64,000 bases of DNA from Acetobacter malorum (GTDB lineage Bacteria > Pseudomonadota > Alphaproteobacteria > Acetobacterales > Acetobacteraceae). Positions 8,339-17,464 of this stretch are shown here, piece after piece. A program made the translations under genes and the position numbers. The stretch lies in assembly GCF_001580615.1 (NCBI RefSeq), contig NZ_LHZC01000056.1, positions 62,001 to 126,000 of the forward strand. The letters run 5' to 3'. Numbering within the stretch: the first letter of the stretch is position 1; every line of letters begins with the position of its first letter. Below the pieces are notes generated by a model. It did no database searches, was not told the origin of the DNA, and saw nothing but the letters and a program-made list of their open reading frames with translations.

Positions 8339-11032
8339 TCAGGCGATGCGGGCGAGTGCCGCTTTCAGGCGAACACTTTCACCCTGCTGGGCTTCCAGGC
8401 GTTCCCGCATTTCCTGAACGATTTCAGGTTTAGCGCGTGAGACGAAATTTTCGTTCCCGAGTTTTTTCTCGGTCTTGGCAATTTCGTCATCTGCCTTGGC
8501 AAGCTCCTTCTTCAGGCGCTCCTGCTCAGCGGTGATATCAATCAGCCCTTCCAGCGGAATAATCAGCGTCGCTTCATCGACCACAGCCTGAGCTGAGCCA
8601 CGTGGCACATCGCCCTGCTGCGGAGCAACGTGCGAAACGCGCGCCATGCGGCCAATGGCTTCCTGCCAGCGTTCAGCCCGCTCCACGGTTTCCGGGGATG
8701 CATCCTGCAGGAAGACCGGGGCTTTCTGTGAGGGCGGCACATTCATTTCCGCACGGACTGTACGGATTTCAGAAATCAGCCGAATGATGTGATCACATTC
8801 CGCCTGCGCTGCTTCTGCTCCTGTCAGAACGACCGGCTCCGGCCATGCCTCAGAAATCAGGCTCCCCTGCTTGCCAAAGCCGAATTCGGTCCAGAGTTCA
8901 TCTGTGACAAACGGCATGACGGGCTGCAACAGCCGCAGAATGATTCCCAGAACATATGCGGCAACAGCGCGGATTTCAGCGGCTTCTGCTGCATCATCGG
9001 ACGCAAAAACAGGCTTGGCGAATTCAAGGAACCAGTCACAGAAGCGGTTCCAGATAAAGCGATAGCAGCTCAGTGCGTATTCATCGAAGCGATAGGCTTC
9101 CAGAGCTTTGGTGGCGTCCTGAATAGCGATGGAGGCTTCTGCGATAATCCATTTGCCAAGCGGGGATGTCACGCTGTGTGGGTCAAACCCATCCTGTGCC
9201 TTCACGCCGTTCATTTCACAGAAGCGGGCAGCATTCCAGATTTTGGTGACAAAGGCGCGGTAATCTTCAACCTTTTTCCGGCCCAGCTTCACGTCACGAC
9301 CAATGCCGGTCAGAGCGCAGATGGTAAAGCGCAGGGCATCGGCACCGTAAGCATCAATCAGTTCAAGCGGATCAATCCCGTTGCCCTTGCTCTTAGACAT
9401 TTTCTGGCCGCGTTCATCGCGCACCAGACCATGAATGAAAATGTCGCGGAACGGCACATCATGCATGAAGTGCTGGCCCATCATGATCATCCGGGCGACC
9501 CAGAAGAAAATGATGTCAAAGCCGGTTACCAGAACGTCGGTCGGATAATAGCGCGCCAGTTCCGGTGTCTTGTCCGGCCAGCCTAGAGTGGAAAACGGCC
9601 ACAGGCCTGATGAGAACCACGTATCCAGAACGTCTTCGTCCTGAGACAGTGTTTCGGTTTTGCCATAATGGGCATCGGCCTGCTTCTGAGCGTCGGCCTC
9701 GTCATGCGCTACAAATACGTGGCCATCCGGGCCATACCATGCCGGGATGCGATGCCCCCACCAGAGCTGACGGGAAATACACCAGGGCTGGATGTCCCGC
9801 ATCCAAGCAAAGAACGTATTTTCCCACTGTTTAGGCACAAAAGAAATCTTACCGCTGGTGACGGCCTCAATAGCAGGTCCAGCCAGCTTGCCGGCATCGC
9901 AATACCACTGCGTGGTCAGGCGCGGCTCAATAACCGCCCCGCCGCGCTCAGCGTGCGGAACCTGATGGCGATGCGGTTCAATTTTCTCCAGCCATTCCAG
10001 TCTTTCCAGCTCCGCGACGATGCTCTTACGGGCGTCCTCACGGGAAACACCTGCCAGACTTCTCACAAAAGCAGGATCAGCAAGACCGTCAACGCTGGTC
10101 AGTTCGTCTTCAATTTCGTCCAGAACCACACGGGCCTGCTCATCCAGAACGGAGAGCATGGGCAGGTTATGCCGCCGACCGACTTCGAAATCGTTAAAGT
10201 CATGCGCCGGGGTGATCTTCACCGCACCGGTGCCCTTTTCCGGGTCGGAATGCAGATCGGCCACGATGGGGATCAGGCGTCCCGTCAGCGGGAGGCGAAC
10301 GGACTGACCGACCAGCGCGGCATAGCGCTCATCTTCCGGATGCACAGCAACAGCCACGTCGCCCAGCATGGTTTCAGGCCGGGTGGTGGCAACCGTAATG
10401 GTTTCGCCCGGTTTGCCTTCAACGGGGTAGCGGATGTACCAGAGCTTACCAGCGACGTCCTTGCTTTCCACTTCCAGGTCGGAAATAGCGGACCGGAACA
10501 TCGGGTCCCAGTTGACCAGACGGCGATCCCGGTAAATCAGCCCTTCCTTGTAGAGGGTGACAAACACCTCTTTGACCGCGCGGGACAGGCCTTCATCCAT
10601 GGTGAAGCGCTCACGCGGCCAGTCCAGAGATGCCCCGAGCCGGCGGAGCTGGCGCGTAATGCCACCACCGGACTCTTCTTTCCATTTCCAGACGCGCTGC
10701 ACGAAGGCTTCACGCCCCATCTCCTGACGGGTGGTGTTTTCTGTGGCCAAGGCCCGCTCGACAACCATCTGCGTGGCAATGCCCGCATGGTCGGTACCCG
10801 GCTGCCACAGGGTGTCGAACCCCTGCATGCGTTTCCAGCGCACCAACGTGTCCTGCAAGGTCATGGTCAGGGCATGGCCCATATGCAGCGTGCCGGTGAC
10901 ATTCGGTGGCGGAATCATGATGGTGAACGACTTTTTGCCGCTCTGCGGGTTAGCGGAAAATGCTTTTTCGCTCTCCCACAGTTCGTAAAGTTTCTTCTCT
11001 GTCTCAGCAGGCTCAAAAGTCTTGTTCAGCAT
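8339..11032 (-). CDS. valS: Valyl-tRNA synthetase
   Basis: Class I aminoacyl-tRNA synthetase charging tRNA-Val, with an editing domain that clears Thr-tRNA-Val. The HIGH-type motif (HMGH at residues 50-53 in GTLHMGHAL) and KMSKS (about 542) are intact. The editing (CP1) domain includes TTRPETMLGDVAVAVHP. The C-terminus is a charged coiled coil (EQERLKKELAKADDEIAKTEKKLG), which in the family contacts the tRNA elbow. The ATG at 11032 is used (897 residues); a TTG three codons earlier is the only alternative. A long plus-strand frame over its 5' half is an antisense shadow. Confidence 0.97.
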   Translation of the reverse strand: MLNKTFEPAETEKKLYELWESEKAFSANPQSGKKSFTIMIPPPNVTGTLHMGHALTMTLQDTLVRWKRMQGFDTLWQPGTDHAGIATQMVVERALATENTTRQEMGREAFVQRVWKWKEESGGGITRQLRRLGASLDWPRERFTMDEGLSRAVKEVFVTLYKEGLIYRDRRLVNWDPMFRSAISDLEVESKDVAGKLWYIRYPVEGKPGETITVATTRPETMLGDVAVAVHPEDERYAALVGQSVRLPLTGRLIPIVADLHSDPEKGTGAVKITPAHDFNDFEVGRRHNLPMLSVLDEQARVVLDEIEDELTSVDGLADPAFVRSLAGVSREDARKSIVAELERLEWLEKIEPHRHQVPHAERGGAVIEPRLTTQWYCDAGKLAGPAIEAVTSGKISFVPKQWENTFFAWMRDIQPWCISRQLWWGHRIPAWYGPDGHVFVAHDEADAQKQADAHYGKTETLSQDEDVLDTWFSSGLWPFSTLGWPDKTPELARYYPTDVLVTGFDIIFFWVARMIMMGQHFMHDVPFRDIFIHGLVRDERGQKMSKSKGNGIDPLELIDAYGADALRFTICALTGIGRDVKLGRKKVEDYRAFVTKIWNAARFCEMNGVKAQDGFDPHSVTSPLGKWIIAEASIAIQDATKALEAYRFDEYALSCYRFIWNRFCDWFLEFAKPVFASDDAAEAAEIRAVAAYVLGIILRLLQPVMPFVTDELWTEFGFGKQGSLISEAWPEPVVLTGAEAAQAECDHIIRLISEIRTVRAEMNVPPSQKAPVFLQDASPETVERAERWQEAIGRMARVSHVAPQQGDVPRGSAQAVVDEATLIIPLEGLIDITAEQERLKKELAKADDEIAKTEKKLGNENFVSRAKPEIVQEMRERLEAQQGESVRLKAALARIA

Positions 11033-11052
11033 GATATCCAACCAGAAAACAT

Positions 11053-11086
11053 AAAAAGGCGGAAGGCATCTAATGCCCCCGCCTTT
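11053..11086 (-). terminator. Rho-independent terminator behind the TolC-family gene
   Basis: Hairpin AAAGGCGG (11055-11062) with CCGCCTTT (11079-11086), extended inward by GGCAT/ATGCC. On the minus strand it ends in a run of five T. It separates the outer-membrane factor gene from valS, whose start is about 20 nt further on. Confidence 0.75.
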
Positions 11087-11213
11087 GAAGAGTTATAGTC
11101 TCAGCTTTCCGAGCAGGAAACATCTGACATTCCTACTTTTCATCGGAAGAGAGAAAAATAGGTGGTGTCAGAGCAGAGACCGATCCATTTTTGTTGAGAA
11201 TCGACGTGGGTTT

Positions 11214-12647
11214 TTAGCGACCGGGCTGGTTCACAGCATAGTCATTCAGCCCCCACAGGCGATCTTTTACAGCTTTATAATAAGCTTTGTCGTCATAGAG
11301 CGGAACGCTCAATTGCAGATCAGCTGCCGTCAGCCGACCTATGGCGGAAGCGACATTGTAGGACGCGAGGACCATATTGCTCAGGCTCTGCACCAGAGCG
11401 ACCTGCGCCTGAAGCAGTGTTTCCTGCTGCTGCAAAACTTCCAGCGTTGTGCTGGTGCCCACAATAGCCTGCCGCTCGACGCCATCAAGGGCGACGGTGC
11501 CTGCTTTAATAGCCATTCGGTTGCTGGAAATAGCCGCCTGATAGGAAACCAGCTTCTGCCAGTTTGAAACAGCATCCTGTGCAGCTGTTCTGCGCTGAAT
11601 ATCTACTTCCCGGTGCGCTGCCTGCGCTTGCTGTTTGGCCTGCCGGACAGCAGCGTATTCCGAACCGCCCTGATAAACAGGAATATTGAAATTCAGCATC
11701 GCATATTTATTTTCATCGATCTGATGATTCAGACTCTGATTGATCTGCCGAGTATAAGCCGCTGTCGCTGAAATTTTGGGCATGATGGCAGCCATTGCGA
11801 CGGCTACGGCGTCTTTCTGCGATGATTCGGTGAAAAGAGCATTAATGACGTCAGGGTTGTTTTTGACAGCCATAGCAGCCGCAGTCTGCTCATTTTTAAC
11901 AGGCAGCACCAAAGGCTGGGGAGGCACAAGGTTAGGTGGAGGTGCCATCCCTATAATCTGCATGTAAGTCGCCTGTGCCGTCTGCAGGGTGCCTTCGGAT
12001 TGCTGCCTTGTGGCCTTTGCTGATGCATAAGCGGATTCCGCCTGAGCCACGTCGGTACGGGTAATTTCCCCGACCTTGAATCGCTCATTAGTGGCACGTA
12101 GCTGCTGCTGCAGGACGCGTTCGTTATTGATGTTGAGCTGCAAAAGTTGCTCGTCTTCAATCACGCTTACATAAGCGTTTACAACATTTTTGAAGACCTG
12201 CTGCTCAACCGAAATCAGGTTGGCGCGTGCGGCCATGACTTTATTAACAGCCTGATGCGTGGACGCTGTCGTTTTACCACCACTATAAATTGGCTGCTGG
12301 ATAGTGAGGCCTGCTGTATAACCTGGCGTATCATAAACGCGCATATAGCCAGGCTGATCAGCTGTGCCCTGATAGTCGTTTGTTCCCTTATAGTAGCTCA
12401 GCCCGACGGTGCCGGTTACTGTGGGACGCCACCCAGCAAGCGCTGTGGGAACCTGCTCATCTGTCGCGCGTAGAGTTGCTCGTGCCTGTTGCAGCGTAGG
12501 GTTGGTCAGATAGGCGGAAGCAAGAGCTTCCTGCAGCGTATGGGGGATAAAGGTGGGTGAACCACTCCCGTCATACTTCTGGGCCCACGCAGTGGAACTG
12601 CAAAGCATGGCTGCCATGCCCATCCCGACCCCGTAAATACGCCGCAT
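11214..12647 (-). CDS. tolC: TolC-family outer membrane efflux protein
   Basis: Outer-membrane channel component of type I secretion or tripartite efflux. It has 477 residues and starts with a signal peptide (MRRIYGVGMGMAAMLCSSTAWA). Two outer membrane efflux repeats follow, each of long helices rich in Ala and Gln (for example LQQARATLRATDEQVP, TRTDVAQAESAYASAKATRQ and, in the second half, YAAVRQAKQQAQAAHREVDIQRR). The length and the VTGTVGLSYY strand signatures fit the TolC subgroup rather than the lipoprotein NodT type. No inner-membrane pump or adaptor is adjacent, so it probably serves several systems, as TolC does. The symbol is by family. Confidence 0.88.
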   Translation of the reverse strand: MRRIYGVGMGMAAMLCSSTAWAQKYDGSGSPTFIPHTLQEALASAYLTNPTLQQARATLRATDEQVPTALAGWRPTVTGTVGLSYYKGTNDYQGTADQPGYMRVYDTPGYTAGLTIQQPIYSGGKTTASTHQAVNKVMAARANLISVEQQVFKNVVNAYVSVIEDEQLLQLNINNERVLQQQLRATNERFKVGEITRTDVAQAESAYASAKATRQQSEGTLQTAQATYMQIIGMAPPPNLVPPQPLVLPVKNEQTAAAMAVKNNPDVINALFTESSQKDAVAVAMAAIMPKISATAAYTRQINQSLNHQIDENKYAMLNFNIPVYQGGSEYAAVRQAKQQAQAAHREVDIQRRTAAQDAVSNWQKLVSYQAAISSNRMAIKAGTVALDGVERQAIVGTSTTLEVLQQQETLLQAQVALVQSLSNMVLASYNVASAIGRLTAADLQLSVPLYDDKAYYKAVKDRLWGLNDYAVNQPGR

Positions 12648-12899
12648 TTGTTTCTCCTGCCTGAATTAGAGCACAAATAAATAGTTGCCACTTCATGCCA
12701 TGATGGAAGGCATATTTCTATCTTTTATCATCTAAAAAACTGAAGAATGGCAAAGTGCTGGTTTTTATTGAGTGGATAACCGCAATTGCAAAGGTAAAAA
12801 TTAACCTGCCATGACAAATTGACGGGTAGCTTTCCAGGTAGTGCGTGCGGGTGTCGTGGTTATCACGAAACTGCTTATAAAATTCAGAAAACCACTTTG

Positions 12900-12920
12900 A
12901 GTTTTAGCCTGACTAAAACT
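12900..12920 (-). terminator. Hairpin behind tRNA-Cys
   Basis: Perfect 8-bp inverted repeat (AGTTTTAG 12900-12907, CTAAAACT 12913-12920) with a 5-nt loop. It begins at the last base of the tRNA CCA end. It is a likely terminator or processing signal; the downstream T content is modest. Confidence 0.5.
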
Positions 12921-12993
12921 GGAGGTCCGGGCGGGAATCGAACCCACGTACGCGGATTTGCAGTCCGCTGCATCACCATTCTGCCACCGGACC
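12920..12993 (-). tRNA. tRNA-Cys (GCA)
   Basis: Cloverleaf on the minus strand: acceptor GGTCCGG pairs with CCGGACC, discriminator T, CCA encoded. The anticodon arm is CGGAC-TGCAAAT-CCG with anticodon GCA for Cys. The T arm contains the GGTTCGATTCC signature. 74 nt including CCA. Confidence 0.96.
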
Positions 12994-13009
12994 GGTGTGG
13001 TGTGTGGGC

Positions 13010-13038
13010 CTTATCTCTCTTAACGCAGTTTTGGTCAA
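13010..13038 (-). promoter_or_regulatory. Sigma-70-type promoter of tRNA-Cys
   Basis: On the minus strand TTGACC (13033-13038) is separated by exactly 17 nt from GATAAG (13010-13015), about 16 nt upstream of the tRNA 5' end. This is the clearest housekeeping promoter in the window. Confidence 0.7.
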
Positions 13039-13211
13039 GCCATTGCGTGAATGATTTTCAGAATGCTTCCGTGCCGAAGGAGGAAGTATTTCGCCCTCCC
13101 CCGCCTCTGTGCCTGCGGGCAGTCCGTAAGCTTGATGCTCACTGGTGTAGAAAAGTATGAAGTCTGCCTGATATCGAGCGCGTAAACCCGCTGTAAATAC
13201 GGCACTTAATC

Positions 13212-14018
13212 CTATCCTCCTGCATGCTCTTTCTGCCCCACATCCAGACTTTGCAGAATATGCTTGCGTAAAAAGGCCGGCAGCAGGCGCTCGGCAATCC
13301 GCATGACCCGAAACTGCCAGGGGAAGATAAGCTCTGCCTGCCCGCTCTTAACCGCTTTCATAATCTTGCAGGCCGCGCTGCCTGCAGAAACCAGAAACGG
13401 ACGCGGTCCTTCCAGTCGTTGGCTCATTGGGGTGTCAACAAAACCCGGCACAACGAGGGTTAGCTGAATATTTTTGGGACGCCAGGCCAGATTGGCGGCG
13501 TGAGCAAAGCAGGCAAGACCAGCCTTGGAGCTACTGTAGGACGCCGCAAACGGGAGTTCATAGAAGCCGGCGACCGAACCAATGAGAACAATTTTTCCGT
13601 AACCCTGAGAGAGCATGCTTTGTGCCGCTGCTGTTGCGAGCGTTACCGGCGTTGCATAATTGACCAGCGCGAGCCTCAGAACGCCAGCAGGATCTTCTGT
13701 CTGCTGATCGGGGGATTTAATATCCGACAACCCTGCGCCGAGGATCACCAGATCCAGACCTGAGCGGGCCTGATCTTCCCGCAGTGCGGCGAGAGCGGCT
13801 TCACCATTGGAGAGATCAATTTGACGAGGAAAAACCTCAGCTCCTCGGGCGCAGCACAGCTTGGCAATCGCGTCCAGTCGTTCCTTGTTGCGACCCCAGA
13901 GCATGAGCACACGACCCGGTTTCGCATAGCGTTTTGCCAGCTCCATACCGATGCCACCAGTGGCTCCTGTAATCAGCACTGACCGGAGTTCGTGCCTGCT
14001 GGTTGAGACCTTGTTCAC
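13212..14018 (-). CDS. Short-chain dehydrogenase/reductase
   Basis: NAD(P)-dependent oxidoreductase of the classical SDR family, 268 residues. The Rossmann motif TGATGGIG lies at about 18-25. The catalytic Ser is in LIGSVAG, Tyr161 and Lys165 in YSSSK, and a VPGFVDTPM segment follows. The ending FRVMRIAERLLPAFLRKHIL is basic and amphipathic, as in membrane-associated SDRs of the DltE/YbbO-like group. The substrate is unknown. It is transcribed divergently from the GNAT-like gene, with 73 nt between starts to hold both promoters. Confidence 0.85.
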   Translation of the reverse strand: MNKVSTSRHELRSVLITGATGGIGMELAKRYAKPGRVLMLWGRNKERLDAIAKLCCARGAEVFPRQIDLSNGEAALAALREDQARSGLDLVILGAGLSDIKSPDQQTEDPAGVLRLALVNYATPVTLATAAAQSMLSQGYGKIVLIGSVAGFYELPFAASYSSSKAGLACFAHAANLAWRPKNIQLTLVVPGFVDTPMSQRLEGPRPFLVSAGSAACKIMKAVKSGQAELIFPWQFRVMRIAERLLPAFLRKHILQSLDVGQKEHAGG

Positions 14019-14091
14019 ACTTCCCCCTTTTCCATTCCGTCGGAATGATGCATCACCTTGCGGTTTCCAGGCCCAGTTTGATGGAGTACCG

Positions 14092-15237
14092 ATGACTACC
14101 CCGAACCAGATCGTCGTTTCCGCCGTCTCGGGCGCTCGTCAGCTTTCGCTCTTCATCAAGCTTCCGCGCCTTCTTTACAACGACCAACCCAGCTATGTCC
14201 CGCCTCTGGATATGGAGCAGCGTGATATGCTCCATCCGCGCCGGTCGCCGTTCTTCAGTCATGGCACAGCATGTTACTTTCTGGCCTGGCGTGATGGGAA
14301 GCCCATCGGGCGAATATCCGCTCAGATTGATACACTTGCTCTTGAGCAGCCCGGCCCGAGAACGGGGTTTTTCGGCGCGCTGGATGCGCTGGACACGGAG
14401 TGCGTCAAACCTCTTTTGGATGCTGCGACAAGCTGGCTCAAGGCACAGGGTATTGAGCGGATCAGAGGCCCCTGGACCCTGAATTATCATGGTGAATCGG
14501 GCACCATGATTGAAGGGCAGATGGAGCCCCCTATGATTGGCACCGGCTGGCACCCGGCCACGCTGGGCCCGGCTATTGAGCAGGCTGGCTTCTCCAAGGC
14601 TATGGATCTGCTGTCCTACAGGATGGAAACCAGCCCTGCCGCTGAGCAGGCTAACCGGATTCCCGCTAATCTGCGGGAGCGGCTGGGCGGCATCACGGTG
14701 CGCGGGCTGCGCAAGGACCATATTGATGAAGACGCCGACATCCTGCGGTCGATTTATAACGACGCGTGGGAAGGCACGTGGGGCAATGTCCCCATTACGG
14801 AAATTGAAATTCGCTCCCTGCTCAAAGCGTTAAAGCCCGTCTTGCGGCCGGAGCAGTATGTTCTGGTTGAATTCAAAGGGGAGCCGGTCGCAATCGCGCT
14901 GGTCATCCCGAATATTTATGATCTGAATGGGGATGTCGGTGGGGCCCCCTCCCCGCTTGGCTGGGTCAAGCTGGCATCGCGCCTGCTTGCGCATGATTTC
15001 TATTCTGCGCGCGTGATTCTGCTGGGCGTGAAGAAAAAGCTGGCAGGCACGGCTCTCAGCGCCATTATTCCCGGCCTGCTGATTGATGAGCTGATGAAGC
15101 GTGGACGGGATCTGCCTTATCGTACGATTGAGCTTGGCTGGGTGCTGGAAACCAACATGCCTATCCGCAACCTGATCGAACGGATTGTGCCTGTTCCTTA
15201 CAAGCGGCACCGTATGTACGAAAAGCTGCTTTCCTGA
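14092..15237 (+). CDS. GNAT-like conserved hypothetical protein
   Basis: 381 residues from the ATG at 14092, which has GGAG 6 nt upstream; longer in-frame starts run into the divergent SDR gene. The N-terminus (LFIKLPRLLYNDQPSYVPPLDMEQRDML, then CYFLAWRDGKPIGRISAQID) matches a proteobacterial family with an N-acetyltransferase-like fold, often annotated as GNAT or, without good evidence, as dATP pyrophosphohydrolase. A second GNAT-like half appears from about residue 220 (YNDAWEGTWGNVPIT, YVLVEFKGEPVAIALVIPN). I do not know a proven substrate. It is a single-gene transcript ending in the hairpin at 15248-15276. Confidence 0.75.
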   Translation: MTTPNQIVVSAVSGARQLSLFIKLPRLLYNDQPSYVPPLDMEQRDMLHPRRSPFFSHGTACYFLAWRDGKPIGRISAQIDTLALEQPGPRTGFFGALDALDTECVKPLLDAATSWLKAQGIERIRGPWTLNYHGESGTMIEGQMEPPMIGTGWHPATLGPAIEQAGFSKAMDLLSYRMETSPAAEQANRIPANLRERLGGITVRGLRKDHIDEDADILRSIYNDAWEGTWGNVPITEIEIRSLLKALKPVLRPEQYVLVEFKGEPVAIALVIPNIYDLNGDVGGAPSPLGWVKLASRLLAHDFYSARVILLGVKKKLAGTALSAIIPGLLIDELMKRGRDLPYRTIELGWVLETNMPIRNLIERIVPVPYKRHRMYEKLLS

Positions 15238-15247
15238 AGCGATTTAG

Positions 15248-15276
15248 TCAGGCTGAAGAATTTATCTTCAGCCTGA
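15248..15276. terminator. Bidirectional terminator between the GNAT-like gene and thiL
   Basis: Perfect 12-bp inverted repeat (TCAGGCTGAAGA 15248-15259, TCTTCAGCCTGA 15265-15276) with a 5-nt loop and a TTT following on the plus strand. It lies between convergent genes. Confidence 0.75.
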
Positions 15277-15284
15277 TTTAACCC

Positions 15285-16259
15285 TCAAAGATGGCTCCAG
15301 CCCCCTTTGGTGAACGGCATGGTCTGACCTTCGGCGTCAAGAACCTGCACGCCCACGTTTCCTTCATGAAACTGACCAATGCGAGTCACCGGAACTGGTC
15401 CGTGAGGGGTTTCTAACACTCCTGCCTGCTTGAGTGCCGACTCATGCGCGGGTGGGACCGCAAACAGAATCTCGTAATCATCGCCACCCGTGAGGCACAC
15501 GTCCAGCCAGTTCGGGCCGCAGGCGCGGGCCGCATCGGACAGCGGGACGGCATTGGCGTTCAGGGTCACGGCCAGACCGCTCTCACGCGCAAGGTGCCCT
15601 GCGTCCTGCAGAAGGCCGTCAGAGACATCCATGGCGGCAGAGGCCAGACCATAGAGCGGCAGGCCTATACGGGGCTGTGGAAGCCTGTAGCGGCTGCTCA
15701 GGTGGCCTGATGGATCCATCAGAAGCCCTTGCAGGACGCGCAGGCCCAGAGCGCCGTCACCAATCGTTCCGGTCACCCAGAGGCCATCTCCAGCCCGTGC
15801 GCCGACGCGCCGGATGGCCTGGCCACAAAGAACTGAACCCAGAATTGTCAGAGAAAGGACGAGAGGCCCCTGTGTGGAGGTGGTGTCCCCTCCCATCAGA
15901 CTGAGGCCAAACTGCTTCTGATCAGCCTTCAGGCCGCTGCAGAAAGCTGTAAACCATGAATCATCCAGCCCCGGAGGGCGGGCCAGCGTGAGCAACCAGC
16001 CTTCCGGGGTCGCGCCCATGGCCGCAAGATCGGACAAATTACAGCGGAGGAGCTTACGCCCGATGGTCTCAGGTGGATCGTCTGGCAGGAAATGAACGTT
16101 TTCCACCATAGCATCGGCGGCAATAACCAGCTCTTTGCCTGCCGGGGGTGCAAAAACAGCAGCATCATCCTTCAGGCCCAGCGCTGCCGGGCCTGCAAGC
16201 TCGGAAAAGTGCCTATGGATGAAGCTAAATTCCTGCGGCAGATCAGTCAGCGGGACCAC
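15285..16259 (-). CDS. thiL: Thiamine-monophosphate kinase
   Basis: ATP-dependent phosphorylation of thiamine monophosphate to the active cofactor thiamine diphosphate. It belongs to the PurM/ThiL superfamily: KDDAAVFAPPAGKELVIAADAMVENVHF near residue 27, GGDTTST with the Mg-binding Asp, and MDVSDGLLQDAGHL. It has 324 residues. The start is a GTG at 16259 that overlaps the end of nusB by 17 nt, with an AAGAAGG just upstream, so the two are probably translationally coupled. Genes follow the order nrdR-nusB-thiL on one strand, a common arrangement. Confidence 0.95.
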   Translation of the reverse strand: MVPLTDLPQEFSFIHRHFSELAGPAALGLKDDAAVFAPPAGKELVIAADAMVENVHFLPDDPPETIGRKLLRCNLSDLAAMGATPEGWLLTLARPPGLDDSWFTAFCSGLKADQKQFGLSLMGGDTTSTQGPLVLSLTILGSVLCGQAIRRVGARAGDGLWVTGTIGDGALGLRVLQGLLMDPSGHLSSRYRLPQPRIGLPLYGLASAAMDVSDGLLQDAGHLARESGLAVTLNANAVPLSDAARACGPNWLDVCLTGGDDYEILFAVPPAHESALKQAGVLETPHGPVPVTRIGQFHEGNVGVQVLDAEGQTMPFTKGGWSHL

Positions 16260-16773
16260 CTTCTTTTTCTTCAGCTTCTTCCGTTGGAACGCTTGCCAGT
16301 CTTTTCATGATGGTGTCGAGCACTCCATTGACCAGCTTGGGTTCATCACCTGAGAAGAAACCGTGTGCGATGTCGATATATTCGTTGATCAGCACGCGTG
16401 CCGGCACACTGGATTCAAGCGCCTCGCCCAGAGCGGCCTGAAACAGAGCGCGCAAAACCGGGTCCAGACGTGCCACAGGCCATGTGGCCGGGAGTGTCTG
16501 CGTCAGCTGTTCCAGAATGACGCCGCGTTCCGCGACACCCTGCCGGACAATGGTGCTGAAAAGATGCGTATCTGCCTCAGGGATAAACCCTTCTTCATAA
16601 GACGCATTATCCAGTGTGGTGCCAAAACGATGCACCAGAAATTGCTGAATGACGCTCTCCGGGCGATCTTCATTCTGCTCAATCTGAAAAAGAGCCTGAA
16701 TGGCGGCAACGCGGGCAGCGGTGCGGGGCCGTTGCGCGCCTTTAAGTTCTGAATGGTCCTGCAGCTCTGTCAT
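16243..16773 (-). CDS. nusB: Transcription antitermination factor NusB
   Basis: All-helical RNA-binding protein that with NusE/S10 binds boxA and supports rRNA antitermination. It has 176 residues, slightly long for the family because of a charged N-terminus and an acidic C-terminal tail (PTEEAEEKEGG). Core motifs are AARVAAIQALFQIEQ, LDPVLRALFQAALGE and VPARVLINEYIDIAHGFFSGDEPKLVNGVLDTI. It sits between nrdR and thiL; the usual neighbour ribH is not present here. Confidence 0.93.
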   Translation of the reverse strand: MTELQDHSELKGAQRPRTAARVAAIQALFQIEQNEDRPESVIQQFLVHRFGTTLDNASYEEGFIPEADTHLFSTIVRQGVAERGVILEQLTQTLPATWPVARLDPVLRALFQAALGEALESSVPARVLINEYIDIAHGFFSGDEPKLVNGVLDTIMKRLASVPTEEAEEKEGGPAD

Positions 16774-16810
16774 TCCCTATCTCCTGCTACCCGTGTGAGG
16801 GAGCGGGGTT

Positions 16811-17311
16811 TCATGGCTTCTTTATGCCACGAGGTCCAGTCTTTTCCTGCGAATCAGGTTCTAACGAGTCCATGGACGTCAAAATTTCCGAAAAATCCCG
16901 GCCTTCCGTGAAGTCCCTGTATACACTGGCAAAGCGGACATATCCGACGGTATCCACCTCTCTCAGCCCATCCATCGCCAGTTCTCCGATACGCGCGGAA
17001 GGCACTTCGGTTTCACCCGTTGCTTCAAGCTGACGCACCAGACCTGTGACAATCTGTTCGATTCTGCTTTCCGGCACCGGGCGCTTGCGCAGAGCGATCC
17101 GGATTGAGCGGGTAATTTTCTCCCGCTCAAACGGCGCGCGGCGGCCATCAGCCTTCACGACAATCAGATCGCGCAGCTGCACGCGTTCGACAGTTGTAAA
17201 ACGCTGGCCGCAGGACAGGCAGGCTCTGCGCCGACGAATGGCCGAGCCTTCCTCATTGGGACGACTGTCCTTGACCTGACTATCCGGGTTCCCACAAAAA
17301 GGGCAACGCAT
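16811..17311 (-). CDS. nrdR: Transcriptional repressor NrdR
   Basis: Nucleotide-sensing repressor of ribonucleotide reductase genes. The start was chosen at 17311 so that the protein begins [17 protein letters not shown], the invariant NrdR N-terminus. The zinc ribbon uses Cys3, Cys6, Cys31 and Cys34. The ATP-cone domain follows from about residue 49 ([20 protein letters not shown]). It has 166 residues; the family norm is about 150-160, and the excess is a polar tail. It is the first gene of the nrdR-nusB-thiL set. Confidence 0.95.
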   Translation of the reverse strand: MRCPFCGNPDSQVKDSRPNEEGSAIRRRRACLSCGQRFTTVERVQLRDLIVVKADGRRAPFEREKITRSIRIALRKRPVPESRIEQIVTGLVRQLEATGETEVPSARIGELAMDGLREVDTVGYVRFASVYRDFTEGRDFSEILTSMDSLEPDSQEKTGPRGIKKP

Positions 17312-17464
17312 CGTGACGTGAGCCTTTCTCACTCTGGCACCGAAAAGGCCGGTGCTTTTTCAAGCTTGGCCTTCTGGCGCGACATTGCGGTATAGTGACC
17401 GCAATAAAATTCTTTTGCCCCACCAGTTTATACCGGTCACGGGCTATTAAAAACTGGAGTTACG

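Noticed and set aside
9668-11098. 476-codon open frame on the plus strand
   Set aside because: It is antisense to valS, the protein is compositionally odd without domains, and valS shows all synthetase motifs in the opposite frame.
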